From positions 6,953,908-7,017,907 of the forward strand of contig NC_087082.1 in assembly GCF_026151205.1 (NCBI RefSeq): DNA of 64,000 nucleotides, written 5' to 3'. Below are positions 39,029 to 47,515 of the stretch, one piece after another. The position numbers and the translations under genes were made by a program. The stretch is from Bolinopsis microptera (lineage: Eukaryota; Ctenophora; Tentaculata; Lobata; Bolinopsidae). How positions within the stretch are numbered: position 1 is the stretch's first letter; the number at the start of each line of letters is the position of its first letter. Below the pieces are notes generated by a model. It did no database searches, had not been told where the DNA came from, and saw nothing but the letters and a program-made list of their open reading frames with translations.

Positions 39029-39608
39029 TCTCACCCTCCTCCGTTGAATCGGAAACTCGGACTCAGCTTTTTTAATTTTATTGTTTTCATTGTCTATTCA
39101 TCACTGCAGAGTAATAATCATATATTCATGGTAAATTTTAACGCTATTCTATGAATATCATTAAAGAGATCGGAATGTTCTTCTATCGGAATGTTTAACA
39201 CTTTTTAATGTTGTTTTATATTTCAAAATGAGTGTAATTTCTAATCAGTGTCCCCAGAAACAACCTTAACAAAGGAATTTCGCGTGTAACCTTGGTATTT
39301 GACAGCCTTCAATAACTCGACGTAGCGCGCGGCGAAGAAAACTGTGAAAATGGTCACGCACCATCTTTGGATAGCGGATGTAGAATTCAGACTGGCCATG
39401 CTTATTCAAAACAACGGCATACAGATTACAGAATATGGAATAGCAAATTTCTCTTATATAATACCACTAGCTTATATACACTTCACACTTAGCTTACCGG
39501 TATAATTGTACACAATCTCTGTCTCTGTACCTACTTGTAACGTTTCCTGATTTTGTTTTGAAAGTAAATAGTAAAAGCCCCGCAAATACTAGGCTGTTTT
39601 ACCATCGG

Positions 39609-39694
39609 TTACTGGGCGGCGCTCAGCCTGTCATTCCACCGAATCTTTTATATTCTGTTTATGAACATAATAGCCTGGGGTCCTCAGGTACTAA
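39609..39694 (+). mobile_element. Micro-MITE copy 1 (86 bp)
   Basis: Starts TTACTGGGCGGCGCTCAG and ends near CAGGTACTAA; flanked by ACCATCGG on both sides (39601-39608 and 39695-39702), an 8-bp target duplication. The same family is found at 39816, 40004 and 40825. Confidence 0.85.
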
Positions 39695-39736
39695 ACCATC
39701 GGTTAATCTTTGTCCAGTATTTCGACTAATTACATT

Positions 39737-39790
39737 GTAGGTTTATAACCTACCAGGATGCGCGCCGAGTTAAACTCGTCCACGGTCCTG
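39737..39790 (-). mobile_element. Fragment of the AACGGGTGATACTCG MITE family
   Basis: The reverse complement matches the inner part of the elements at 19246-19449 and 40446-40535 (GTAGGTTTATAACCTACCAG, then GCGCGCCGAGTT). The terminal AACGGGTG end is missing. Confidence 0.65.
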
Positions 39791-39815
39791 ATTACATTGT
39801 CAATTTGCAATTGTA

Positions 39816-39903
39816 TTACCTGAGGACCCCAGGCTTTAATGTTGATAAACAATATAATATAATAGAGATTAGGCGGAATGACAGGCTGAGCGCGGCCCAG
39901 TAA
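39816..39903 (-). mobile_element. Micro-MITE copy 2 (88 bp, inverted)
   Basis: Reverse orientation: starts TTACCTGAGGACCCCAGGCT and ends GGCCCAGTAA. The target duplication CAATTGTA (8 bp) is at 39808-39815 and 39904-39911. The middle has an AT-rich expansion compared with the other copies. Confidence 0.85.
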
Positions 39904-40003
39904 CAATTGTACGGATCGTAAATTACATATGATATTATCAATATCGTATCTTAAGCATGGCTGCTAAAAGCTCATAATTGCATTAGAATTACACTGACAG
40001 CTG

Positions 40004-40075
40004 TTACTGGGCCGCGCTCAGCCTGTCATTCCGCCTAATCTCTATTGAACATAATAGCCTGAGGTCCCCAGGTAA
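40004..40075 (+). mobile_element. Micro-MITE copy 3 (72 bp)
   Basis: TTACTGGGCCGCGCTCAGCC at the left, CCCAGGTAA at the right. An exact 9-bp target duplication TGACAGCTG is at 39995-40003 and 40076-40084. It is the shortest copy and defines the ends best: imperfect inverted ends TTAC(C)TGGG ... CTCAG(C/G)CT. Confidence 0.92.
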
Positions 40076-40445
40076 TGACAGCTGGAAACTTTGAGATCAG
40101 AGTTTGTCGTGACTGTGCTATGCGGTACTTGACCACTGTTAATGAACTAGTACGGCGCTTGCTTAATTGACGATGTCAATTCATCTCAGCTCAGCACGGC
40201 ATAGTAGCGCATTTCGTCGATCTAGAGATGTGAGAAGCCTCATTGAGTGCGCGGCGCGGCACAGTAACGCATTGCGCTACAATCACGGAGGAAGAAAAAA
40301 AATAACATGTTTGGTTGACTATGTCAACCCATCGAGATCGTTGCTCTGCGAAGCAAGAATGCTAGTTCGCGCGGCGCGTCGAAGCGGCGAAGTCACGTCC
40401 TCCAATAACATGTGTGAGCTTGTTATTCTCTTTCAAAATTATCCT

Positions 40446-40535
40446 TAACGGGTGATACTCGTAAAATATCTGTTCCATATATTGGACCGTCGAAGAGTCC
40501 AACTCGGTGCGCGTCCTGGTAGGTTGTAAACCTAC
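40446..40535 (+). mobile_element. 90-bp MITE with 11-bp target duplication
   Basis: Begins TAACGGGTGATACTCGTAAA like the element at 19246, and ends in a small palindrome GTAGGTTGTAAACCTAC instead of the expected inverse of the left end. It is flanked by AAAATTATCCT at 40435-40445 and 40536-40546. The target duplication shows that this form, lacking one terminal repeat, was itself inserted or was deleted after insertion. Confidence 0.8.
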
Positions 40536-40546
40536 AAAATTATCCT

Positions 40547-41556
40547 AAGTGATTTATATAAGTGCATTTATTGATTCTTAAAACATTGCAAAAGATTTGA
40601 GCTCGATTCATGAAGTTTGAAAGAAGTTTACACTCTACCTTGTAAATTGATGGGTAATTTTTTGGGGGAAAAGTCATTCAAACAATACATAAATTCAATT
40701 AAATCAAGTGATGCAATTAGCAAAGCAATTATATCGAGGGAAACAAGCGTTATGCTGGGCTTGTATAAGTCTTTAGTTATAGTAAAGCCTCATATAGAGT
40801 ATTGTTCACAGGCATGGGCTCCAATTACTGGGCAGCACTCAGCCTGTCATTCCGCCGAATCTCTATATGTTTATGAACATGATAGCCTGAGGTCCCCAGG
40901 TAAGGGCTCCAATGGCTAGGTATGGAAACTGGTCACTGATTCTTGAATTGGAAGGTGTTCAAAGATCGTTCACCCGTATGATTGATGGATTGGGACTCAT
41001 GACTTACAGAGAGAGACTGGATAAGCTGAACCTCACAACCCTGCTTGAACGCAGGGTTCGTGGAGATCTCATTGAGATGTTCAAGATCCAGGAAGGCTTT
41101 GTGGGTTACGGTTCCGATTTATTTGGTCGTTCTGGTAGGACCGTTGCTGCTAGATCAAAGACTCATAGATTCACCACAAATGAGACTGATTTCTTTGCCC
41201 AAAGAGTACTACGCTACTGGAATAGCCTGCCTCCGCTTGTTAAAGCTTGTAAATCAGTCACAGGCTTTAAAAGTAGATTAGATGCCTTTCGGCTTAGTAG
41301 TGGATATCGAGCTAATAAGCTTGGTCATCACTGGGAAATTATATGAAAGATAATCCAATAATAGCTAAGAGGAAGAAGGTCAATTTAAAAGGCCTTATTT
41401 AGGCACTTATCAGCCAAGAAGTTTTCAGTTAACTTCTTTTAATTTATATTTCAATAGTTTATTAAACGCAAATTGTACAGTTTTGAAGTAATTATATTTG
41501 TATGAGATGCCCAGAGAGGCATAATTTTAAATCTTATCTTATCTTATCTTAAAGCA
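40547..41556 (+). pseudogene. 5'-truncated LINE: reverse transcriptase C-terminus
   Basis: Translates to the end of a CR1/L2-type reverse transcriptase: MLGLYKSLVIVKPHIEYCSQAW, then GVQRSFTRMIDGL and FFAQRVLRYWNSLPPLV ... FKSRLDAF, with a stop at 41344-41346. The reading frame is split at 40825 by a 79-bp micro-MITE with a 9-bp target duplication; removing the insert and one duplicate copy rejoins AWAP to MARYGNW in frame. The 3' end is a short (ATCTT)n tail at 41532-41556, typical of this LINE class. The 5' part is absent, as expected from abortive target-primed reverse transcription. Confidence 0.9.
40825..40903 (+). mobile_element. Micro-MITE copy 4 (79 bp) inside LINE
   Basis: TTACTGGGCAGCACTCAGCC at the left, CCCCAGGTAA at the right. 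The 9-bp target duplication GGGCTCCAA is at 40816-40824 and 40904-40912. The empty site can be inferred from the LINE reading frame, so the limits are certain to within one base. Confidence 0.95.
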
Positions 41557-41779
41557 AAATCAAATCGAGTGTTGCAATTGGCAGAGCACAATACATAAGT
41601 AACCGATATGGTTCATTGCTACCAATATTTCTGAACTTTAAACATCTTCATGTTACATGGCTGATGGCAAGATCTCCATCCAAAAGAATTAGTCTGCATC
41701 CACTGCATCATTACTTTGTATCATACGGCTGAATGAATGAATGGGTCATTTAAGCTCTTCATAGGAAAAGAAAGAAGAA

Positions 41780-42661
41780 ATGAGAAAACAGAAAGATGAG
41801 TTTCTATCACAAAGGTTCAAGATGCTTTATAATGGGTCAGATCATCTTCTTAAGAACCACTTAAACCGAGCAAGAGAGAAGGGAGCATCAACATGGCTTT
41901 CAGCATTACCTCTAAAGGACCTCAACTATGTTCTAAACAAGCAAGAGTTCCAAGACAGCATACGCCTACGCTATGGATGGAAGATCCAAGGAGTGCCCTC
42001 TAAATGTGCTTGCGGACATGCAAACAGTGTCTACCACTCCCTTGATTGTAAATTAGGTGGATATGTTTGCATGCGCCACAATGCCATTAGAGACACTGCA
42101 GCTTTCTTCCTTCAAGAAGCAAAGTGTAAGGATGTAAGGATAGAACCTGCACTCCTACCTGTCCAACCAACTTCATTCTCCAGGAAGACCAACACCCAGG
42201 ATGAAGCCCGTCTGGACGTAGCAGCTGTTGGACTGTATGCACCATTCGAAAGAACATTCTTTGACATCAGGGTCACTCATCCTAATTGCGACTCCAATAC
42301 ATTTAAGCCACTAGATAAAATCTACAGTGCGCATGAGAAAGAGAAGAAAGATCTATATGAGGAGAGAGTACTTCAGTCAGAGAAAGGGTCCTTTGTCCCA
42401 CTAGTCTTTACAACATCCGGAGGTATGGGCCCACTCTGCACTGTGTTTGTAGATCGTATTTCTGAAAGGATAGCTGACCACAATAAAGAAGCTAAGAGCC
42501 AGGTCAAAAATCACATCAGAACACGATTCAGGTTTGATCTGCTACGAAGCACACTCATAGCACTCAGGGGAATCAGAGGAAGACAAAAAGCCCAGCACCT
42601 TGGACTGGATGACGTATCCTTCAATCTCATTCCTCAGAAGACGAGCTTTGAGGTCTCTTAA
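41780..42661 (+). CDS. Retrotransposon ORF, zinc knuckle + endonuclease-like C-terminus
   Basis: A 293-residue ORF. Near residues 75-90, CACGHANSVYHSLDC gives a CxC-x6-H-x4-C zinc knuckle. From about residue 143, ARLDVAAVGLYAPFERTFFD followed by IRVTHP fits a PD-(D/E)XK (restriction-like endonuclease) core. This arrangement is that of the C-terminus of R2-like non-LTR elements, where the nuclease nicks the target DNA. No reverse transcriptase motif is present upstream, so it is a 5'-truncated copy with an intact tail, or a separate single-domain gene derived from one. A second, decayed copy lies at 43040-44215. A large hairpin follows at 42739. Confidence 0.7.
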   Translation: MRKQKDEFLSQRFKMLYNGSDHLLKNHLNRAREKGASTWLSALPLKDLNYVLNKQEFQDSIRLRYGWKIQGVPSKCACGHANSVYHSLDCKLGGYVCMRHNAIRDTAAFFLQEAKCKDVRIEPALLPVQPTSFSRKTNTQDEARLDVAAVGLYAPFERTFFDIRVTHPNCDSNTFKPLDKIYSAHEKEKKDLYEERVLQSEKGSFVPLVFTTSGGMGPLCTVFVDRISERIADHNKEAKSQVKNHIRTRFRFDLLRSTLIALRGIRGRQKAQHLGLDDVSFNLIPQKTSFEVS

Positions 42662-42738
42662 GTTTGTTTATGTAAATTTTATAGATAATTTATTGTAGCT
42701 TTTATAATGTGTAAAATGTTACGGACGAAATGATCCCA

Positions 42739-42850
42739 GGGGGGACTCCCAACCCACCGCCTCGGCGGGTAGTTGATACACCCTTCACAAGCAAGAGCCA
42801 CTTTGGTCTACTTGCTGTGAGGTGTATCAGCTACATGGGTTGGGGGTCCC

Positions 42851-42853
<3 letters not shown>
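42739..42853. repeat. Large hairpin 3' of retrotransposon ORF
   Basis: GGGGGGACTCCCAACCCA (42739-42756) pairs with TGGGTTGGGGGTCCCCCC (42836-42853). Further inside, GTAGTTGATACACC pairs with GGTGTATCAGCTAC, and CTTCACAAGCAAG with CTTGCTGTGAGG. The result is a three-part stem of about 45 bp in 115 bases, with a small CCGCCTCGGCGG side hairpin. It lies 78 bp after the stop of the ORF at 41780-42661 and abuts the poly-T tract. Confidence 0.85.
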
Positions 42854-42883
<30 letters not shown>

Positions 42884-42909
42884 CTTTTTTTTTTTCTTTT
42901 TTTTTTTCT
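42854..42909. repeat. Poly-T tract
   Basis: About 50 T with three C interruptions and a terminal TTCTTC. It could be the poly-A tail of an element on the minus strand, or a simple tract at the 3' end of the hairpin element. Confidence 0.9.
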
Positions 42910-43039
42910 TCATAGGCCTTTAAACAATCAAATATATTCACACAATTTTCAAAACACTTCATCTACTCCATCATCAGGATGGTTAATAATTAAATAAATT
43001 GTTAATAATGAAATAAATTAAATAAATTGTTAGCTATTT

Positions 43040-44215
43040 TAGATTTAATGATAATATCTTGTAAAAAGGGAGGCTATGTGCCAATGAGGTACAATTCTCT
43101 AAGAGATACAATAGCAAACCTCCCGAAAGAAACAGGATGCTCGAATATTCGGACCCCCATTGCATTACTCCATGTCAATCCATATGAATTTGATGTAAAT
43201 GCGCGAGCGCTTGCGCGGCTCACCTATCCAACACTCTTGTTTACATCGTATCAGGCAATGGTTCAGTTTAATTATGGTAAGGGCACAGCCTGTCAAAAAC
43301 CCTTTTCGCATGATCCGTCGACACCGCCTGAAGGTGAATGCATAATAACGGATCATGAACGTACGGAATCAAACGTTAATAAGCTTGCAGCTTCCGATGA
43401 AAATGTATTCAACTTTGTGTCATGCTTGAATTGGTTTTGGACCTCTTCAATGCTTTTATTTTAATTTATTTATTATTGTTATTTGGTATTATGAGCTGAT
43501 ATGTATATATACAAACGGTATCTAAAATTAAGCGTATAGCGAGCATATTTAACAATTTTTAAGCAATAATGTATTGCAAGCAGCTGTAACTTAAATATCA
43601 CATAAAAATCATATAATTATAACACAAAACTAAAATCTTATTGGAATCTAGGTTAAACTAAGATAAAATTAATATCAGCCCCTTCGCCACTCTCAGCAGT
43701 CAACCAGGGCTCATAAAAGCTTAACAGCGCCTGGGTCCGTTCACCAACTGTGCTAATGTGAGTGGCGGTGTGGTAAAACCCATTTTAACAGCGTGAATAT
43801 TTCTCAAATATAAGCGCGCTGGCTGCTAGCATACTTGTATCATTTAATTTTTAATCAAATTTATTCGGATATATATTTATTGATTATGTATTGAATTGGT
43901 GATAAATAATAAAATTGTCTTTTCTCAAAAAAAAAAATTGTCTTTTCTCAATGGAGCTAGACTCAATGTGTCTGGTTGTGGACTACAGTCAGCAATTGAG
44001 TACACTTTCTTTGATGAAAGGATGGTTAATGTATGTGCCGCATCAAATTTTACTGTCCGTCTACCTGCACCATGAAGAAAAAAACCTCTTTCAAGATCGG
44101 ATACTGGGAACAGAGAAAGGATCATTTGAACCTCTCGTCTTCTTGAATACAGGAGACTTAGAACTAAGCTGCATTATTATTAAGGCCAAAATATGCTTTT
44201 CCAATATCCAATATT
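43040..44215 (+). pseudogene. Decayed, split copy of the endonuclease-like ORF
   Basis: 43057-43196 (GGYVPMRYNSLRDTIANLP, then VNPYEFD) and 43948-44190 (ARLNVSGCGLQSAIEYTFFD in one frame, RILGTEKGSFEPLVF in another) match the ORF at 41780-42661 in order. The two parts are separated by about 750 bp of unrelated AT-rich DNA with a GCGCGAGCGCTTGCGC palindrome at its left edge and a duplicated AAATTGTCTTTTCTCAA at its right edge. Frameshifts and a lost second catalytic region show it is dead. Confidence 0.75.
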
Positions 44216-44583
44216 AATATTTCAATCCTTCAAAATGAAAATGTAATTCACACACCAAACTTTAAATTTTATCAAAATACAAATGTCCTAACATATACGT
44301 CTCTTATCCCTAGTTAATAAGTCAGGGGTGCAGTTGTTCTACTTGAACACTTAAAATAATTGATCACGCCGGATCACAATGTCATTTTATCAAAATCATT
44401 GCAATCTTGCATTGCAATATTGCATTGCAATTTTCCATTGTAATTTTGAAGTCAACTCTTTTTCAGATTCTTTATGTAATCACTGTTAATTCACTGAACT
44501 CTTGGAATCTACGAACTGTGACAATAAAACAGAGTTTTCAGTTGAAACGTTCAAAAAGAGCCAGTGAAGTCAGTTTTAGTCAA

Positions 44584-45140
44584 TGAATGAAACGTTTCTG
44601 GATATCAAGAAAGATATGGAGGAGTTGAAGAGCGATCTTATCCGATCGCAAAGTACTGTTATCAAGCTGCAGGCTGAAATTCTGGAAATTAAATCGAAGC
44701 AGTTGGAATCCGTGCACTCCACCGCGCCGTTCAAGACACTGTCCAAGCTGAGATGAAGTCATAAAGTCAAGCTGTGTCTAAAACTGCACCTGTGCTTACA
44801 GAAAAGAGTTTGAAAAAGGTTGTACAGAATGCTGTATTGGAAGAGGATCGCAGTAGGAATGTGCTCATCTTTGGTTTGAAGGAGACTGATGAAGAGAAAC
44901 TGTGCAATAAAGTTGACGTGATTTTTCAGCAGATTGAAGAAAAACCACTTTTCGCAGCTATCCGGGTTGGGAGGAAATAAGCCGACAAGACGAGACCAGT
45001 CAAAGTTTCGCTAGGTAATTCTAGTACCGTTCATCAAATATTAGTAAATGCCAAAAATTGAGACTGTGTGAAGATCACTATACTGTTTTCGTATCTCCAG
45101 ATCAATCACCTGAAGATCGAGCTATCCATCAGAGGTTGAT
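44584..45140 (+). pseudogene. LINE ORF1 remnant with coiled coil
   Basis: ATG at 44584 opens a coiled coil (NETFLDIKKDMEELKSDLI ... LQAEILEIKSKQLE). After a stop near 44755 a second frame (44774-44980) gives NVLIFGLKETDEEK and AAIRVGRK, then further frames give TRPVKVSLGNSS and FVSPDQSPEDRAIHQRL. This is the ORF1 layout of an invertebrate LINE (coiled coil, RRM-like domain, C-terminal PDxSPE block). At least three breaks are present. It is homologous to the remnant at 13140-14050. Confidence 0.8.
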
Positions 45141-46070
45141 AGACCGTGATACATAATAATGAGTGATATACGTCCATAAGTTTTTACCGTGTGTGATACA
45201 TTTAAAAAAAAAGAAGTCAAATAAGTACTTTTGGTTTTTATATTTGTTACTAGAATATTCAAGGGTAAAGATACAGTTAAACTGCGGAGGCACAACACCA
45301 AACCAACTCTACTCCACCTCCCAAAAACAACCTTCTCCTGGTCGGCCATGTCACTCATCCTGCACTTGACCCCCGCAGAGGTCACAATCCCATCAGAGCA
45401 CAAATGAGCGAGAAACGGGGAAGCCTTAGCTACTGGGCCAAGGACTGCATCACTAGCAGCGAAATACGGATATATACCCTCCCTTTTACATGCGTTCAAC
45501 TGGCACCCCGAACCACACGCTGTTTCTTAGACATAACTTCCCACTTACATCAGTGTCTTCTCGCAACAACTGGCATCGGCAAGTGGCGACACTCAATGAA
45601 ACAAGAAATTTTTTCAATGAAACAAGAAATTTAATTTTTAGCACATTTTACAGAATAAAGAGATGTAAAACAATTTATATTAAAAATATAATGCTCATTT
45701 GGTGTATGACTTTTTGTCCTTGACTGTTAGTTTGATTTTGAAGGGACATGTAACTAACGCGAACGGGGCAGGGAATGTGCGTGCCTGAAAGCTTTTGCAC
45801 ACACCAAAACGCTAGTTCAGTTGAGTTTTTAGAGACAGGGCTCATCAGAAGAAAATTGTTAGCAGACGTTAGGGGTTCTGTTTGTGTTTGTTACTATGGG
45901 TTACAGTCTTGTTGTGACAGAAAGTCTACACTATATATGCCTAAGTTTAAATTGTGTAGTTTGAGGATATAAAATGCAACTTTAAGATGGATATTGGAGA
46001 GCTGGTGAAAAATTATGGTCGTTGTATCAATGGTTATAATAAGCTATAAATATCTTAAACTATACAGTGC
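45141..46070. other. No gene seen
   Basis: Mixed sequence after the LINE ORF1, with a duplicated CAATGAAACAAGAAATTT at 45593-45632. The ORFs present are unconvincing. Confidence 0.45.
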
Positions 46071-46079
46071 TAAAAAAAA

Positions 46080-46106
46080 GGGTTGAGTCTGTGTAGACTC
46101 AACCCT
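46080..46106. repeat. Perfect 11-bp-arm hairpin
   Basis: GGGTTGAGTCT and AGACTCAACCC flank a 5-base GTGTA-like loop. It is close to the 3' end of the retrotransposon ORF on the minus strand (46306-47052), so it may be its 3'-UTR signal. Confidence 0.75.
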
Positions 46107-46305
46107 GAGCTTGATCAGAATCTTCAGTCACAAACCTGACACCGTTTCGGGGCTTTCATTGCGATACGGTTTTCTGTCAGGCGCCCCAGCAGTCTCTCTT
46201 GGACCACCATCTGATCTGACAATCACCCGAGGATACCTGCTAGAGCTCGCGATTTACAACGAGTTAGCTTATGGCACCTCTGGCTGTTAGGTGAAGTCAT
46301 AAAGC

Positions 46306-47052
46306 TCAAACAGCTCTCATCTCCCACTCTCTTTTCCTAGACAGCAGATAAATCCATCTTGAACAATGGGCTGTATCCTTCCCACAATCTCTGACCAACT
46401 TCTTGAGGGCTCTCCCAGTCAGACCAATCTTCCTTGATGCACACTCCAAACTTGCTGCAACCACACCTCTTGCAGCAACCTCAACAGCAAAGCTAAAACA
46501 TGGCCACCCATTAGCTTGTATCTCCGCTTGTAGACTGTTATACCGATCAAGCTTAAGCTCATGGGATGCAGCTATTCTCTCTTCCGACGGTACTGTAAGC
46601 TCCCACCAGATTACTCTCTTGGAAGCTTTCGAGAAAAGAACCAAATCTGGTCTTAATCTGGTCGTTGCTATATCCGACGGGAATTTCAGCTGCTTATCCA
46701 GGTCTGCTAATACTATCCAATCAGTGGCCCCACTCAGAATCCCAAACTCACTGACTTTCGACCTTTTCACCTCCTTAAACCTCCCTCCTGCTGGAACAAA
46801 CTCAATGGCTTTCCGGGTGACACAAGAACTCTTCCTCTTGTTGACTCTCCGCTCACAATGGAATTTAACTTGGTCTGCTATTTGTTTAAGCACCTTATCG
46901 TGGCGCCAACGGTATCTCCCTTGACTTAGTGCCACAGGACAACCAGCCAGGATATGCGGCACAGTTCCCAACTTGTCACCACACAGCTTGCACATCCCAT
47001 CCTCATCCTTGCTCCACTTTGATGCTAAAGCTGGTGTAACAAGCGTGCCATT
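46306..47052 (-). pseudogene. R2-like retrotransposon C-terminus (zinc knuckle + endonuclease)
   Basis: Open on the minus strand, with an ATG at 46995 but in-frame coding extending back to about 47052 (GTLVTPALASKWSKDEDG). CKLCGDKLGTVPHILAGC is a CCHC knuckle (C-x2-C-x8-H-x4-C). RPDLVLFSKASKRVIWWELT then gives the PD...ExT pattern of the restriction-like endonuclease of R2/NeSL/Hero-type elements. It is a different family from the ORF at 41780. The fragment lacks a reverse transcriptase and is bounded upstream by stops and the (TTTCA)n repeat, so it is truncated. Confidence 0.8.
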
Positions 47053-47152
47053 GAGTATCTAGTTTTTGGATTATATCGCGAGGCCAGCTGCTTTGACATC
47101 GGCAATCTTTATTTTTTATTTGGATTGTTGATATAAGCGGGATAAAAATGCT

Positions 47153-47256
47153 TTATTTCATTTCATTTCATTTCATTTCATTTCGATTCATTTCATTTCA
47201 TTTCACTTCATTTCATTTCATTTCATTTCATTTCATTTCATTTCATTTCATTTCAT
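47153..47256. repeat. (TTTCA)n microsatellite
   Basis: About 20 copies of TTTCA with a few substitutions (TTCGA, TTCAC). It lies upstream of the proteasome gene, next to the endonuclease remnant. Confidence 0.95.
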
Positions 47257-47515
47257 CGTAAAATTGGTATTCTGTAGGCACAACTTATCAAGTTTTTAAG
47301 TATCTTTTAATAATTAAAAAAAAAGAAGTTAGAATTTTATCTTTTACAGCTGAGTATAATATAAGGGTTGAATTCAAATTACTTCAACTTTTTGGTGCTG
47401 TATATTGCGTGTGTGATATGAGCTATGAAAAATAGAAGTTCGATTGTAGCTATCATTTTGAAGTAAATAAAATTTGACGTAAATCATTTTGTAGCAAAGA
47501 AAACACAACATTGAT

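Noticed and set aside
40167-40448. 93-residue Arg/Ser-rich ORF
   Set aside because: It covers GC-rich repeat DNA between transposons and shares no family pattern; it ends at a MITE target site.
46403-46924. 173-residue plus-strand ORF
   Set aside because: Antisense shadow of the endonuclease-domain ORF, which alone shows conserved motifs.
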